A stretch of 64,000 nucleotides of DNA from Acipenser ruthenus (GCF_902713425.1 NC_081231.1:1808760-1872759), one strand, 5' to 3'. Positions 11,881-22,942 are shown, counted from the stretch's first letter. The notes: generated by a model not told the origin, from the sequence alone. A program made the numbers and translations.

Positions 11881-12944
11881 GTGAGTTCAGGAGCTGCTCT
11901 TCAGTTCTGCCATAGACATGTGTAATGTAGACCAGCCTCAGTGTTTTTATAAAGAACCAGCGCCATCTAGTGTGCAACTAGTGTATTGCCAGTAAAACAA
12001 AAGGAAACCTTGATCCAAAGTAGCAGCTCATTAGATGGTGCTGGCTCTTCTCTAAAGATACTTTGTGTTGGTCTTGCCTGTGTAAGTCTATAGCAGGCAC
12101 GTGGAACAGCAGAGCAGCTCCTGGAAGCACCCACACAAAAATAAATTGTGTTTGAGTAATTGCAATAAGAAGCACTCAGAATAAAGTTGAACGTGCATGG
12201 TATTGCATGGTGCCTGGTATTTAAGAAACTCCTTGGTGATCTTTACATGTTCATGTTCATCACTTCATGGATATTCATGTGAGATGAAAGATTCCCTCTT
12301 CTAACATTGCACCTTGGTCCAGCTGCATTGTCCAGCAGTGGTCAGTCTCCAGGACAGTTGCCCCATCTCTCTGCCCCCACGCTGGGAGGTGAGGTCACTG
12401 GCCAGGACGGGACCCTAATCCCCTTGTCAACGGGGCATTGTCCTGCCAGGGGGGAGTTGGGGGGGGGGTGACAAAGGGATGACACTGGATCTCATGTCTC
12501 CCCCTCCTCTTCTAAAAGCTTGAATGGGACACACACAGAGACGGTGTGGGGGGGGGGGGCTGTTTTAATTAGAACACAAAACGACACAAAAAACGCACAG
12601 GGAGAAGCAACAATTTGGAGTTCAGCTTGACAATCTGAGGGCAGCGAGGACTCCATAACCCTATGTCAACACATCACTGCCCCTATTGTGCACAGATCAC
12701 TTTTAACAGGAATTAACACACTCAGTTCATCTCCCCTGGGGAGACAGAGAGAGATCGGGGGAGCGGGGAGAGAGGGTAGTGGGGAGAAAAGGAGCACCTA
12801 GGACTGGTGAGAGCACCCTTTCTCTTTGGGGGTGAGGGAGGGAGGGAGCAGTTCAGTCTCCATCCCTCAAGCCTGCCCTAGACTGGAAGGATCAAATAGA
12901 ATGGAAATGTACACTTCCCACTTCAATGTTTGACCCACACACTG

Positions 12945-13640
12945 GATATCATTGGCTGCAAGGAGGATGCAACATTGGGCTCTACTGTTATCTGCCCACA
13001 CATATGACATGAAGCAGCAGAGATCTGCACTGCATGGCAATGCAGATGGTCTTTTTAGACTGCCATTACCAGTCAGTCAGACAGACATTCCTCTATGTTC
13101 TGTTCAAGTGATGGACCTAGTGATGCATGGGACTTCTCCAGGGATCTCCAAAGTCTCACCAGACCTAATGCCTTACATTGCAAGTAGGACAGAGTTACCA
13201 GCCTCGCTGTGGGGTTTGCCAGTCATCAGTCCACCACCATTGAGACAACAGATGCGGGAACAGTTACACTTGGGTTACTGTGGAACAGTTTGCATGAAGG
13301 AAATTGCACAGAGTTACCTCTGGTGGCTTGGACAATGCCATTGAAGAGAAGGCGAGGGCTTGCCCTTCCTGTCAGAGTGAGGAATATGCCTCAATTGGCA
13401 CCCCTGCATCCCGGGGATTGAACTGATAATCCTTGGCAGCGTTTCCAATTCAGAGTCATTCAGAAGCCACGAGAAATCATAGAGTGACAATGGACCTTCC
13501 AGAGTGAATGGCAGACACCATATCAAGTCAACGCCCTGCCATCCATCTGCCAACGGATTGGCAGAGAGATTTGTTCAGACCATGAAACAAACTTTAAGGT
13601 TGCGTTTGGTGCTGCGTGGCTTGCTGTACTTGGTAGTTAA
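12945..13640 (+). mobile_element. Decayed Ty3/Gypsy pol fragment (RNase H to integrase)
   Basis: Short peptides match Gypsy pol: HWALLLSAHTYDMKQQRSAL with HGNADGL (end of RNase H) and MREQLHLGYCGTVCMKEIAQ with SYLWW (integrase zinc-binding region). Further on is sequence resembling the integrase core segment around ANGLAERFVQTMKQTLR. It is a broken fossil with several interruptions and no complete domain. It is older than the LTR element at 18.1 kb. Confidence 0.7.
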
Positions 13641-13769
13641 TTATGGGATGTTAGCTTGTTTTGTTGTTCTGCTGCAGTAGGTTCATAAATTCAACTGCTG
13701 TGAACCGCCTTTCTGTTGAATCTGCTATCTAAAATACTGAGCATTATTGTCTCACTAAACATAATGGTG

Positions 13770-14195
13770 GTGGTGGAGGGGGGGGCTTGCAGGTGTGTGA
13801 TAGCGGCACTTTAAGAGGGGGGTTAGGAGTTATTGTGAAGCTATAAAAGCAAGCATTAAGGGGATGGCTTTTTGTGTTTGCTCGAAGCTTATTTCACAGC
13901 CCTGCAAGAACCACAGACAGGATCCGAACTGTGTAAACACAGGTGGGATGGGAGGGAGAGGAGGAGGAGGGGGAGAGAGACAGAGAGAGGGAGGCAGGGG
14001 GTGGGTCAGTTACCTTACACCTCACTTATTCACAAATGAAAACTTTTAATTGCCTTTTATTCTTGTCTTGAATGGTTTCTCTTCACTTATATTTGTGATA
14101 TCCGTATTGGGAATAAAGTTTGTCTGGGTTTATCACAGATAATTGTCATTCATGATTTACTGTTTTTCTGAAACTAATAAACTTTTTAAAAAATC
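13770..14195 (+). mobile_element. Probable LTR of the decayed Gypsy element
   Basis: Downstream of the pol fossil lies LTR-like sequence with a TATA box (CTATAAAAGC near 13842) and an AATAAAG polyadenylation-type signal near 14112. The family is inferred from position; exact ends were not resolved. Confidence 0.4.
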
Positions 14196-14204
14196 AAGCT
14201 TGTG

Positions 14205-14385
14205 TAACTATTATTAGGAGACACTTCTTGACAGAGAGTGGTGAGGGGATGGAATGGGTCACCTAGTCATGTTGCTGAGGCAGAACCACTGGGATCCTTT
14301 AAGACCCTGATTGAGATCAATCAGCTACTAAGAGCCAGATGTGTGCTGATGGGCTGAAAAACTCTCCTCTCTTTTGTAAATCTGT
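14205..14385 (+). repeat. CR1-like LINE 3' fragment
   Basis: The same terminal LINE segment as at 147-345, + orientation, diverged. Confidence 0.65.
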
Positions 14386-14968
14386 TTTGTATTTACTTAT
14401 TTTTGAAGCAAACCAGGATTTTATATCTTTAGTCCAGCTCAGAAACCACCACTGAAAAAATAAATTCAAAATATAAAGCATATCAATAAGGCCTGTTATG
14501 TGCAATGCATAATAATTTCTATAATCTATCCACATGACCTAAATAATGCGCATTTAAACCATATGACCACATTTTCAAACTGTGATGATTGTGTGAATTG
14601 GGTATTAGTAGCTTTATATATACCAGTCTTTCTATGTCTTTTTAATGGAGCAGGAAACTGCCAAGCATCAAAAAACATACTCAACATACATGTGAAATAT
14701 GAGCTCCAATGGCAGTCCAATCATAGACACACACACATGTATGCATGGCATAGCTTACTAACATGCAACTAAACTTCAGCAAATGGTTGATTGCATATTA
14801 ATTAAATAATATTAATTAAAAAACGTGCATACTGGAATCACACAGCGGCTGTGTGAATACTGTTTATTTGCACTGTGCTATGGCCAGGTCTTCAGTCTCT
14901 GGCAGGGATAGCACAGGGGTGACTGAGGCTGCAGTGAGTGATTACTATTTGAACAGTCTTGTTTGCAA

Positions 14969-15069
<101 letters not shown>

Positions 15070-15344
15070 CTGGGCTCCAGTAAACATCACGTTGTGTCAA
15101 CATGGCCGGCCCAAGCATCTCCGTGGCAACCGGTGACTGATGGGGCTTTAATTAACGGCCGTGGCTGCCCAGATGGACGCAAGCTGGTGCCGCCCGGGAT
15201 CTCTTCAAACGCCCCCTCGCCCTCCCGAGAGGAGAGGGGAGCAAACACTGCGAGGCTGGGCTGGAGAGATAGGGGAGAGAGAGGGAGGCAATTTATAGTG
15301 CTGTCTTTCATCTTCCCTTTATAAAAGACATTAAACGCATTGCC

Positions 15345-15640
15345 AAAGTGTGAAAAAGCATAGAGAGAGCAGGGTGAAGCATAGGGAAGCATTGTAAAGC
15401 ACAGAGAGGTCTGGTAAAGCATAGGGAAGCATTGTAAAGCACAGAGAAGTGTGGTAAAGCATAGGGAAGCATTGTAAAGCATAGAGAGGTATGGTAAAGC
15501 ATAGGGAAGCATTGTAAAGCACAGATGGGTATGATAAAGCATAGGGAAGCATTGTAAAGCACAGAGAGGTCTGGTAAAGCATAGGGAAGCATTGTAAAGC
15601 ACAGAGAGGTCTGGTAAAGCATAGGGAAGCCGTTTTTTAA
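15345..15640 (+). repeat. 40-bp minisatellite array 1
   Basis: Tandem copies of a 40-bp unit built from two related 20-bp halves (AAAGCACAGAGAGGTCTGGT and AAAGCATAGGGAAGCATTGT). Copies are 90-98% alike by eye. Other arrays are at 34365-34567, 51475-51890, 57258-57835 and 60305-60992. Confidence 0.92.
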
Positions 15641-15749
15641 AAACGTGGTAAACCTTGAAAAACTTAACATATATTTTAAACAACAAACATATTAACTTCA
15701 GCCCTGACTTTCACTACAGTGGAGATCGCCCATGCCCCTCTGCACCGCC

Positions 15750-15925
15750 TCCCATGGACTCCCATTGACTCCCATTGACTCCCATTGACTCCCATGGACT
15801 CCCACGGACTCCCATTGACTCCCATGGACTCTCATGGACACCCGTGGACTCCCTTTGACTCCCGTGGTCTCTCATGGACACACATGGACTCCCATGGACT
15901 CCCATGGACTCCCATTGACTCCCAG
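15750..15925. repeat. Minisatellite of ACTCCCATGG-type decamers
   Basis: About 17 tandem copies of a 10-bp unit (ACTCCCATGG / ACTCCCATTG variants). Open frames here are repeat translations only. Confidence 0.9.
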
Positions 15926-16639
15926 TGCAGATTTACTATTCAGTCCTCAGTATGGGGGTGCTCTCAAAGCTTGGTAAGTTACGCTAAAGCAAATCTGTGC
16001 TGATAAAGCGCTGGAACTGAAAACGCAAATCCCATTTATTAAAACAACATCGCTTTACTAAACCAAACAGAGCACTATTTAAATATAAAAAAAGATTTAT
16101 CTCTAACATTCTAGAAGCAAGTAAATGTACTCAAAATTCAGAACCTACTGTAACTCCCTTTGTGTGTCTGTATGTGTGTATGCATATGTGTGTCTATGTA
16201 TATGTGTATGTGTCTATGTGTATGTGTCATGAGTATGTGAATGTGATGTGTCTGTGAATGCGATGTGTGTGTACTGTGTGATCCAGCTCTCCAGTCTGCT
16301 CCCTGTCTCCCTGCCTGTGGAATGCAGGATTATTGTTCCTCTTTCACGGGGGACACAAAGGCCCGGGCTGCGTCTCTCTGGCTGGGGGAGAGGGGCTCCT
16401 TTGTGGCCCAGCTGTGATTGATTCCTGCCCCCGGGACGCCACACACAGAGAGTTTGTTTAAGCGGCCAGGCCAGGACAGCCCCTCTCTCCAGAGCGCTGT
16501 GATCCTCTCGTGTGCGCGGGGAACGAGGGGGGTGGGGTAGGGGGGTGGGGTAGGGGGGGCTGTATCTCATCAACCCCCCCCCCCCCACCCCCCCCACCAG
16601 GAAAGCACTGGGCTTTCTACTGGAGGAAACCAAAGACTA

Positions 16640-16990
16640 CCAACAGAACTTAAGAACAGAAGAATTTACAAACGAGAGGAGGCTGCTCAGCCCATCGGTG
16701 CTCGTCCGGTTCCTAGCAGCTGATTGATCTCAAAACTTTGTCAAGTCGGGTCTTAAAGGATCCCAGTGATTCTGCCTCAGCAACATGACTAGGTAGCCCA
16801 TTCCATCCCCTCACCACTCTCTGTGTGAAGAAGCGTCTCCTTCCATCGGCCCCAAGTCTTCTTTCCACACTGTGTCCTGTGGTCCTTGGTTCGGGTATTG
16901 GATAGGATTTGCCGGCCTCTTTTAAGATTTTAAACTCCTTTGTTCCAGACTAAATCAATTCAGTCCCCTCTATCTTCGTAGTTCATTCCT
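16640..16990 (-). repeat. CR1-like LINE 3' fragment (longest copy)
   Basis: In reverse orientation this carries the same terminal reverse-transcriptase segment plus more upstream sequence and the tail. It is the longest of the CR1-type fragments in the window. Confidence 0.7.
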
Positions 16991-18092
16991 AAAAAAATCC
17001 TGGGATTTTCACTGGACTCTCTCCAGGTACACAATGTCATTTTGATAATGTGGTGGCCAGAACTGAAATTTGCTAGAGATAGATTTCAAGCTATCACTTC
17101 CAGTGAATATGTAGCTATCCAGACTGAAGTAGTTGCTTGCAATATGTGACACAAAAACCGATGCAAACAAAACTATCAAGCTTAGCCTTCTTGACATGGA
17201 GGGAAATGCAATGCAGAGGGGCACCGAGACAAGGTCAGACGATTCTTTTTAAAGAGAAAAAAAGATAAAATCCTAAAACACACAGGAACTCAACAAAATA
17301 TTTACCTCGCCCTCCCAAACCGTGATAAGACCGCGGAGCAGATAAGCCCACGCCGGCCCCAACACTTTCTTTTTCAGACGGCACTCTTCAATGAATAACT
17401 GACAATTTCCTTTTAAAAAAAAACAAACAAACTACATCTGAAAAGCAGACAGACATCTGAAAAACAAAATCTCTCCTCGCTAGTTTATTGCACTGAGAGC
17501 CCCTTTAGCTTCATATGATGCTTGCAATACGTTTCAGTGCTTCTGATTGCAATGACTATACTGTGGTTGCCTGCCATTGAAACATGCAACTTGAATCGGT
17601 GTCTTCATTGATGTAAGAGCCAACGCCCTCTAGTGGTCTGAGGAGTCTTTTCAGAAGATATTTTTGCTGTTTAGTTAGCATGGGAAATAATGATCCTGGA
17701 GTTAATTCAATAATTAGTGTGGCTAATTACTACAGCTTTATAGCACAGCAATCCCAACTATGATTCATAGGTTACACCACGAACGAGAAGACACTGACCC
17801 AGAATTGATTTATTAAACAAACACTCTGTGCCCTTTCCCCCCAAATCAATATTAAACTAAAACAACCATTTAAAGTCAAAGGAGTCCCACAATGCACGTC
17901 AGATCAGGACTCAGCATCACTGTAAATCACACGGATGTACCCTATTAAACAATTTATTATGCAATATAAACTTTTGAGAAAATGCAATTCCAGAAAGCGA
18001 CACCACTGCATGAAACCACACCGCAGTATCCCTGTGCAAAGCAAGTGCATCAGCAATTGCATTCAAATGCCTTCCAAATCATTATGAGGCAG

Positions 18093-18693
18093 TGTAACAG
18101 GGTGAGGTGCCCTGTACATTGCTTGTTTACTTTTAGATCGGGGTCCCCCTCTGCCCCTGTGTTATTTTGTATCATTATTATGATTTATTATTGTATACAT
18201 GACGGCGAGCGCCGTATGTTATTGTTTTGTTTATTTTTAAAACGTGTCCTGGCAGAGGCGAGATCGGTGCTCGTCCTCTGCCAGGTGTAATGAAAAATAC
18301 TCGTGCAGAAGGTGGCCATCTCCCGAATTAATTAAGTGATTAATTTAGTTGCTAATCGGGAGATGGTCACCTGAATATAAAAAGCCTGCAGCTCTCCAGT
18401 TCAGGGTGGGTGTTTGGAGTAGAGAGACGGAGAGCGAGAGGATTAAAACGAAACTAACAGTAAACAGGAACAGTGACGGCGATCTGCCCAGCCTGACCTG
18501 TGTTTTTGTGTTGGTGATTTCTTTTTGTTTAATTATTTATTTTGCTCTGTGAGCGAGTGTTTTCTGTTTGAATATTTTATTTATTTTTTTGGATTCATTA
18601 AATAAAACGGCGCCCGCGCCACTACACAATACCTTTTTGTTTTGTTGTCCCTGCTTCTGCCGTGACGTCAGACCCTCAGCCATTCCTGTCACA
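18093..18693 (+). repeat. 5' LTR
   Basis: The 601-bp LTR has a TATAAAAA box at about 18376 and an AATAAA signal near 18600. It also has two imperfect inverted repeats able to form hairpins: CCTGGCAGAGG...CCTCTGCCAGG at about 18249-18286, and a longer one at about 18311-18371 around GGCCATCTCCCG and CGGGAGATGGTC. Confidence 0.9.
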
Positions 18694-18821
18694 CGTGGTG
18701 TCCTGCGTGGGATCGCAGCGCCTCCAGGACGCAGGCAGAAGAGGGTACTACATCTTTTTCATTTTTTTTTCGGTTTTTTTATTGTGGTTGGAGGGAGAAA
18801 GGAGAGTAAGGAGGAAGAAGG

Positions 18822-21143
18822 ATGGGAGGAAAACGGAGGATAGGGAGAAGGATGAGCTGCAGACAGCAGCAGCTGCAGCAACAGCAGCCCGGGTGTTACT
18901 GCTGCGCTGAGCCTGGGCATTCCAGGACCAACTGCCCCTGGTACCCCCTTGGACAGCGACCCCAACTATGCCCCATCTGCGGAGGTGAGCACTACGTGGC
19001 CCGCTGCCCTGTCCATCAGGAGCAGGGGTCGCCTCAGTCTCCACAACCAGCAGGGGGAGGTAGACTGCTGCTCCCACCGCCCCAACAACAGCGGCCACAA
19101 CAGCAACCACAGCAGCTGAACAAGAGGTGGTGGTCCAGGGTGCCAACTAAGTTTGGACCCCCGGACTGGGCAGCTGAACAGGAGCAGTGGAGGAAGGAGG
19201 GGGCTCCTATGTGCGGCGCCTGTGGCGAGTTTGGGCACGTCAGGGAAGACTGCCCTTACGGGGACCCCCAGTTTGAAGAGGCGTGGAACCAGGGTCTGGT
19301 GGGGGACGCTGCAGAGTGGTTCTGGGCAGTGGACCAGACCCGGTCATCTCCAGCACCCAAGAGTGAGGAGCCCGAACGTCCTGCGCCTGAAAGGGAGGAG
19401 CCCGAACGTCCTGCGCCTGAAAGGGAGGAGCCCGAACATCCTGCACCCAAGAGGGGGGAGTCGGTGCGTCCACAGCCCAGGTACCTGCCAGCAGAGGGAG
19501 AGTTCCTGCTGGTTCCACCTCCACCTCCGTGGGAGGACTGCATGTCGCTTCCACCTCCGCCAGCAGAGGGAGAGTTCCTGCTGGTTCCGCCTCCACCACA
19601 CTGGGAGGACTGTGTGTCGCTCCCACCTCCGCCAGCAGAGGGTGAGTGCCTGCTGGTTCCGCATCCATCGCCGCCACCAGCAGAGGGAGCATGCCTGCTG
19701 GTTCCACCTCCATCGAAGCCACCAGCAGAGGGAGCATGCCTGCTGGTTCCGCCACCAGCAGAAGGAGCATGCCTGCTGGTTTCAAAGCTGCCTCCTTCGC
19801 AGCCAGAAGGGGAGGAGCAGGAGCTGCCTCTTTCTTCACCACCACCACCCGAGGGAGAGGAGCAGGAGCTGCCTCTCCCTTCACGACAGGATGGACCGAA
19901 ACAGAAGGTTGGCGGTCCGCAGCTGCCCTTGCACAGGCTGCTAAAACGAGCAAGGGGGAAAATCGCTGGGTCGCAGCGGCTGAGAAGAGGGCCAAACCTA
20001 GCCCCAACGCTGGTCCTGGCTCCCCTCCTGCAATCGCCTCCTGAGGGTCCGCTGCCGCCGTCGCCTCCTGAGGGTCCGCTGCCGCCCTGTCGTGCATCGC
20101 CTGGGGATGCCAGCCTCGCTTCGCCCAAGGATGTCTGTCTGGCATCGCCTGGGGTTGCCAGCCGCTCCGCATCGCCTGGGGTTGCCAGCCGCTCCGCATC
20201 GCCTGGGGTTGCCAGCCGCTCCGCATCGCCTGGGGTTGCCAGCCGCTCCGCATCGCCTGGGGTTGCCAGCCGCTCCGCATCGCCTGGGGTTGCCAGCCGC
20301 TCCGCATCGCCTGGGGTTGCCAGCCGCTCCGCATCGCCTGGGGCTGCCTGCTCCGCATCGCCTGGGGTTGCCAGCCGCTCCGCATCGCCTGGGGCTGCCT
20401 GCTCCGCATCGCCTGGGGTTGCCAGCTGCTCCGCATCGCCTGAGGTTGCCAGCCGCTCCACATCGCCTGGGGTGGCCTGTTCCGCATCGCCTGGGGCTGC
20501 CGTTTGCTCCACACAGGGTGCAGGGTGCGAGGGAGAAGTGGAGCTCCCGCTGCCGCCTCTATGGCCAGGGGCTCCCCTCCCAAGTCCGCTGCTGCTGCCG
20601 TCGCCTCCCGAGGGTCCGCTGCTGCTGCCGTCACCTCCCGAGGGTCCGCTGCTGCTGCCGTCGCCTCCCGAGGGGGCGCTGCCGTCGCCTGGGGTCGCCA
20701 GGGGTCCTGCTTCGCCTGGGGTCACTACACTATGGCCGGAGCCCCACGGAGGGGAACGGACGGCCATGAAGAAAAGGGGAGAGGTCAGGAGACCAGCTCC
20801 CCCAGCCGCACTTTCGCGGTCGGAGATCATGTGGTCGGAGCCCCACGGAGGGGAACTGCCGGCCATGAAGAAGGGGGGGGAGGTCAGGAGACCAGCTCCC
20901 CCAGCCGCACTTTCGCGGCAGGAAACACTGTGGCCAGAGCCCCACGGAGGGGAGCTGCCGGCCACAAAGAAGGGGGGGGAGGTCAGGAGACCAGCTCCCC
21001 CAGCCGCACTTTCGCGGCAGGATAGTGTATGGCGGGAGCCACTGAAGAGGGAGCTGCCGGCCACGGAAAATTGGGGGGTGCCGGACCTCCCACCATGGCC
21101 ACCCCCATGGACACTGTGCTTTCCCCCTCTTCCGGGACTTTGA
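18822..21143 (+). CDS. Gag-like zinc-knuckle, proline-rich protein of the LTR element
   Basis: One 773-residue frame between the LTRs. Near the N-terminus are two knuckles: CYCCAEPGHSRTNC (C-x2-C-x4-H-x4-C) and the variant CPICGGEHYVARC. A third, CGACGEFGHVREDC, follows at about residue 130. The middle is Pro/Glu-rich, with repeated 'PAEGE/ACLLVPPP' blocks. A 27-bp (9-residue, ASPGVASRS) repeat runs about 12 times between roughly 20145 and 20500, and three longer repeats of about 100 bp lie near the end. No capsid fold could be recognised by eye. The likely role is RNA packaging for the element; this is inferred from the knuckles. Confidence 0.7.
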   Translation: MGGKRRIGRRMSCRQQQLQQQQPGCYCCAEPGHSRTNCPWYPLGQRPQLCPICGGEHYVARCPVHQEQGSPQSPQPAGGGRLLLPPPQQQRPQQQPQQLNKRWWSRVPTKFGPPDWAAEQEQWRKEGAPMCGACGEFGHVREDCPYGDPQFEEAWNQGLVGDAAEWFWAVDQTRSSPAPKSEEPERPAPEREEPERPAPEREEPEHPAPKRGESVRPQPRYLPAEGEFLLVPPPPPWEDCMSLPPPPAEGEFLLVPPPPHWEDCVSLPPPPAEGECLLVPHPSPPPAEGACLLVPPPSKPPAEGACLLVPPPAEGACLLVSKLPPSQPEGEEQELPLSSPPPPEGEEQELPLPSRQDGPKQKVGGPQLPLHRLLKRARGKIAGSQRLRRGPNLAPTLVLAPLLQSPPEGPLPPSPPEGPLPPCRASPGDASLASPKDVCLASPGVASRSASPGVASRSASPGVASRSASPGVASRSASPGVASRSASPGVASRSASPGVASRSASPGAACSASPGVASRSASPGAACSASPGVASCSASPEVASRSTSPGVACSASPGAAVCSTQGAGCEGEVELPLPPLWPGAPLPSPLLLPSPPEGPLLLPSPPEGPLLLPSPPEGALPSPGVARGPASPGVTTLWPEPHGGERTAMKKRGEVRRPAPPAALSRSEIMWSEPHGGELPAMKKGGEVRRPAPPAALSRQETLWPEPHGGELPATKKGGEVRRPAPPAALSRQDSVWREPLKRELPATENWGVPDLPPWPPPWTLCFPPLPGL
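20145..20500 (+). repeat. 27-bp coding minisatellite inside the gag-like frame
   Basis: Tandem 27-bp units translate to ASPGVASRS repeats, with a few shortened units (ASPGAACS). Because the unit is a multiple of three, copy number can change without loss of frame. Confidence 0.9.
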
Positions 21144-21200
21144 GACTGAGGGGGGAGGTGGCCGTTGGGGCCATGTGTGCATTGCACAAGGGGGGGGATA

Positions 21201-21801
21201 TGTAACAGGGTGAGGTGCCCTGTACATTGCTTGTTTACTTTTAGATCGGGGTCCCCCTCTGCCCCTGTGTTATTTTGTATCATTATTATGATTTATTATT
21301 GTATACATGACGGCGAGCGCCGTATGTTATTGTTTTGTTTATTTTTAAAACGTGTCCTGGCAGAGGCGAGATCGGTGCTCGTCCTCTGCCAGGTGTAATG
21401 AAAAATACTCGTGCAGAAGGTGGCCATCTCCCGAATTAATTAAGTGATTAATTTAGTTGCTAATCGGGAGATGGTCACCTGAATATAAAAAGCCTGCAGC
21501 TCTCCAGTTCAGGGTGGGTGTTTGGAGTAGAGAGACGGAGAGCGAGAGGATTAAAACGAAACTAACAGTAAACAGGAACAGTGACGGCGATCTGCCCAGC
21601 CTGACCTGTGTTTTTGTGTTGGTGATTTCTTTTTGTTTAATTATTTATTTTGCTCTGTGAGCGAGTGTTTTCTGTTTGAATATTTTATTTATTTTTTTGG
21701 ATTCATTAAATAAAACGGCGCCCGCGCCACTACACAATACCTTTTTGTTTTGTTGTCCCTGCTTCTGCCGTGACGTCAGACCCTCAGCCATTCCTGTTAC
21801 A
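21201..21801 (+). repeat. 3' LTR
   Basis: A 601-bp direct copy of 18093-18693, essentially identical by eye. It is followed immediately by the GGCAG target duplication. Confidence 0.92.
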
Positions 21802-21843
21802 GGCAGGTATTTGGTTTATAACTGGCTTGAGTTACACGTGGTG

Positions 21844-21998
21844 CAGGGGTGGCAATAAGACTCCCATTGCATAGCAGTTAGGACCATTCCTGGTTTTGCT
21901 GTGAGTTTAATAAGACACTGTGGCTAATCAAGCTTGCATTAAAACCTGGAATGGGTGAAGCTGCTATGCAATAGGAGTCTTATTGCCATCTCCGTGCT
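21844..21998. mobile_element. Short hAT-like MITE
   Basis: Terminal inverted repeats of about 35 bp: CAGGGGTGGCAATAAGACTC on the left and its near reverse complement on the right. A full relative is at 62199-62361 and a half copy at 53169-53284. Confidence 0.7.
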
Positions 21999-22191
21999 GT
22001 ATATTTATCTCTGCAGAAAGCAAGACAAATGAAACATGCATTAAACTGAGGTACGTCACAGAATCCCAGGTGGCATTGGCTTTCTGTCAGCCATACAGTT
22101 TATTTCAATCCCATTGACAGCATATTTGCACTGATGGTGTGCAAGTTAAAAAATTCATTACTGAATGGCTTTGACGTGCACAGTAGGAGGG

Positions 22192-22870
22192 TGTGACAGA
22201 GAGCGAATGAATCCTAGTCAACAATCTCCCTCCCGACCAGTGAGGGCGCTGTGTAACCGGAGCAGAGTCCCCCGGACTGGGTGGTTTGACAGTTCATTCC
22301 AGGGTCAGTTGGAAGTCGGCCATCCAGAAAGGGGGCGGGGCCACAATACCAGAAGTCATCGCCTTAATGCGGTAGGCGATGTGTCAGTCATGGATTGGAA
22401 GAGACGTGATTGGACTCGCTACCGAAGGAGGCGTGACTGAAGTTATATAAGGGGATGTGGCGAAGCAGTCTGTTCCTTTGTTATGGTTACGAAAGGACCC
22501 GTTACTGTGTTGTAAAAAGAAACGGTGAGTTTTTGTGTTTTGTTTGGTCTCTCTATTAAACTGTCACGTTTGTCATTTATCGAAGGCTAAAGTCCGGGAG
22601 CTGTAGCTAAACAGCCAGCAAACAAACCCAGACTACACGTTTAAACTTGTAATTCAACACTTACACTAATAGCACTCACTGTGGATTTGTGACCCTGTTT
22701 GTGTTTGTGTGTGTCTTGTTCATGTCATTATTATTTCAGGACTCAACCCCGTGGTTTGACTGGCTGTGTATGGCCAGTCGTATTGTTTTGCTATCAAGCA
22801 ACCAGCCAAATAAAACATTTTCACTGCGTCTTGTTTCTGCTATTCCTGCACACTGCAAACCACTTTGCCA
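22192..22870 (+). mobile_element. Probable solo LTR
   Basis: Starts TGTGACAGAGAGCG, has a TATATAAGG box near 22445 and an AATAAAACA signal near 22810, but no internal region. A U3 piece of the same family lies reversed at 37985-38144, and its edge confirms the TGTGACAG start. The right end is uncertain. Fossil; family not assigned beyond LTR element. Confidence 0.5.
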
Positions 22871-22942
22871 CACAGCTACTGCATTGTGTAAGTCTACACT
22901 GGTGGGTGTTTAAGAAGAAGAATGCTATATAGGTAAAAGTAT

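Larger units (their letters stand above)
10376..12940. other. Intergenic stretch downstream of foxa4
   Basis: No gene is seen. Contents: a reverse-oriented CR1 fragment (10446-10612), a degenerate 40-bp-satellite-like patch (10622-10710), a truncated SINE (11788-11880), and a GC-rich, moderately complex stretch around 12310-12540 that could be regulatory. The open frames have no recognisable domains. Confidence 0.5.
18093..21801 (+). mobile_element. Young non-autonomous LTR retrotransposon (gag-like frame only)
   Basis: A complete element. Two 601-bp LTRs (18093-18693 and 21201-21801) begin TGTAACAGGG and end in ACA, and the element is flanked by a perfect 5-bp target duplication, GGCAG. A likely primer-binding site (TGGTGTCCTGCGTGGGAT) starts at about 18696, and a purine tract (AAGGGGGGGGATA) abuts the 3' LTR. 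The 2.5-kb interior has one long uninterrupted frame (18822-21143) with retroviral-type zinc knuckles and no protease, reverse transcriptase or integrase, so the element would need enzymes from a relative. By eye the LTRs differ at about one position, so insertion was very recent. It looks whole for a non-autonomous element. Superfamily is probably Ty3/Gypsy, judged from the 5-bp duplication and primer site. Confidence 0.88.

Noticed and set aside
15345-15640. CRISPR-like regular repeats
   Set aside because: The repeats are head-to-tail without unique spacers, in animal DNA; they are minisatellites.
15331-15670. Long open frames on the - strand in the 40-bp arrays (Leu/Cys/Tyr-rich; also at 34.3, 51.5, 57.5 and 60.6 kb)
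   Set aside because: A 40-bp unit without stops translates to an open 40-residue repeat in all three frames. The frames are repeat artefacts with no start context or domain.
19240-21283. Long - strand frames opposite the gag-like frame
   Set aside because: Mirror frames of a GC-rich repetitive sequence, with no motifs of their own.
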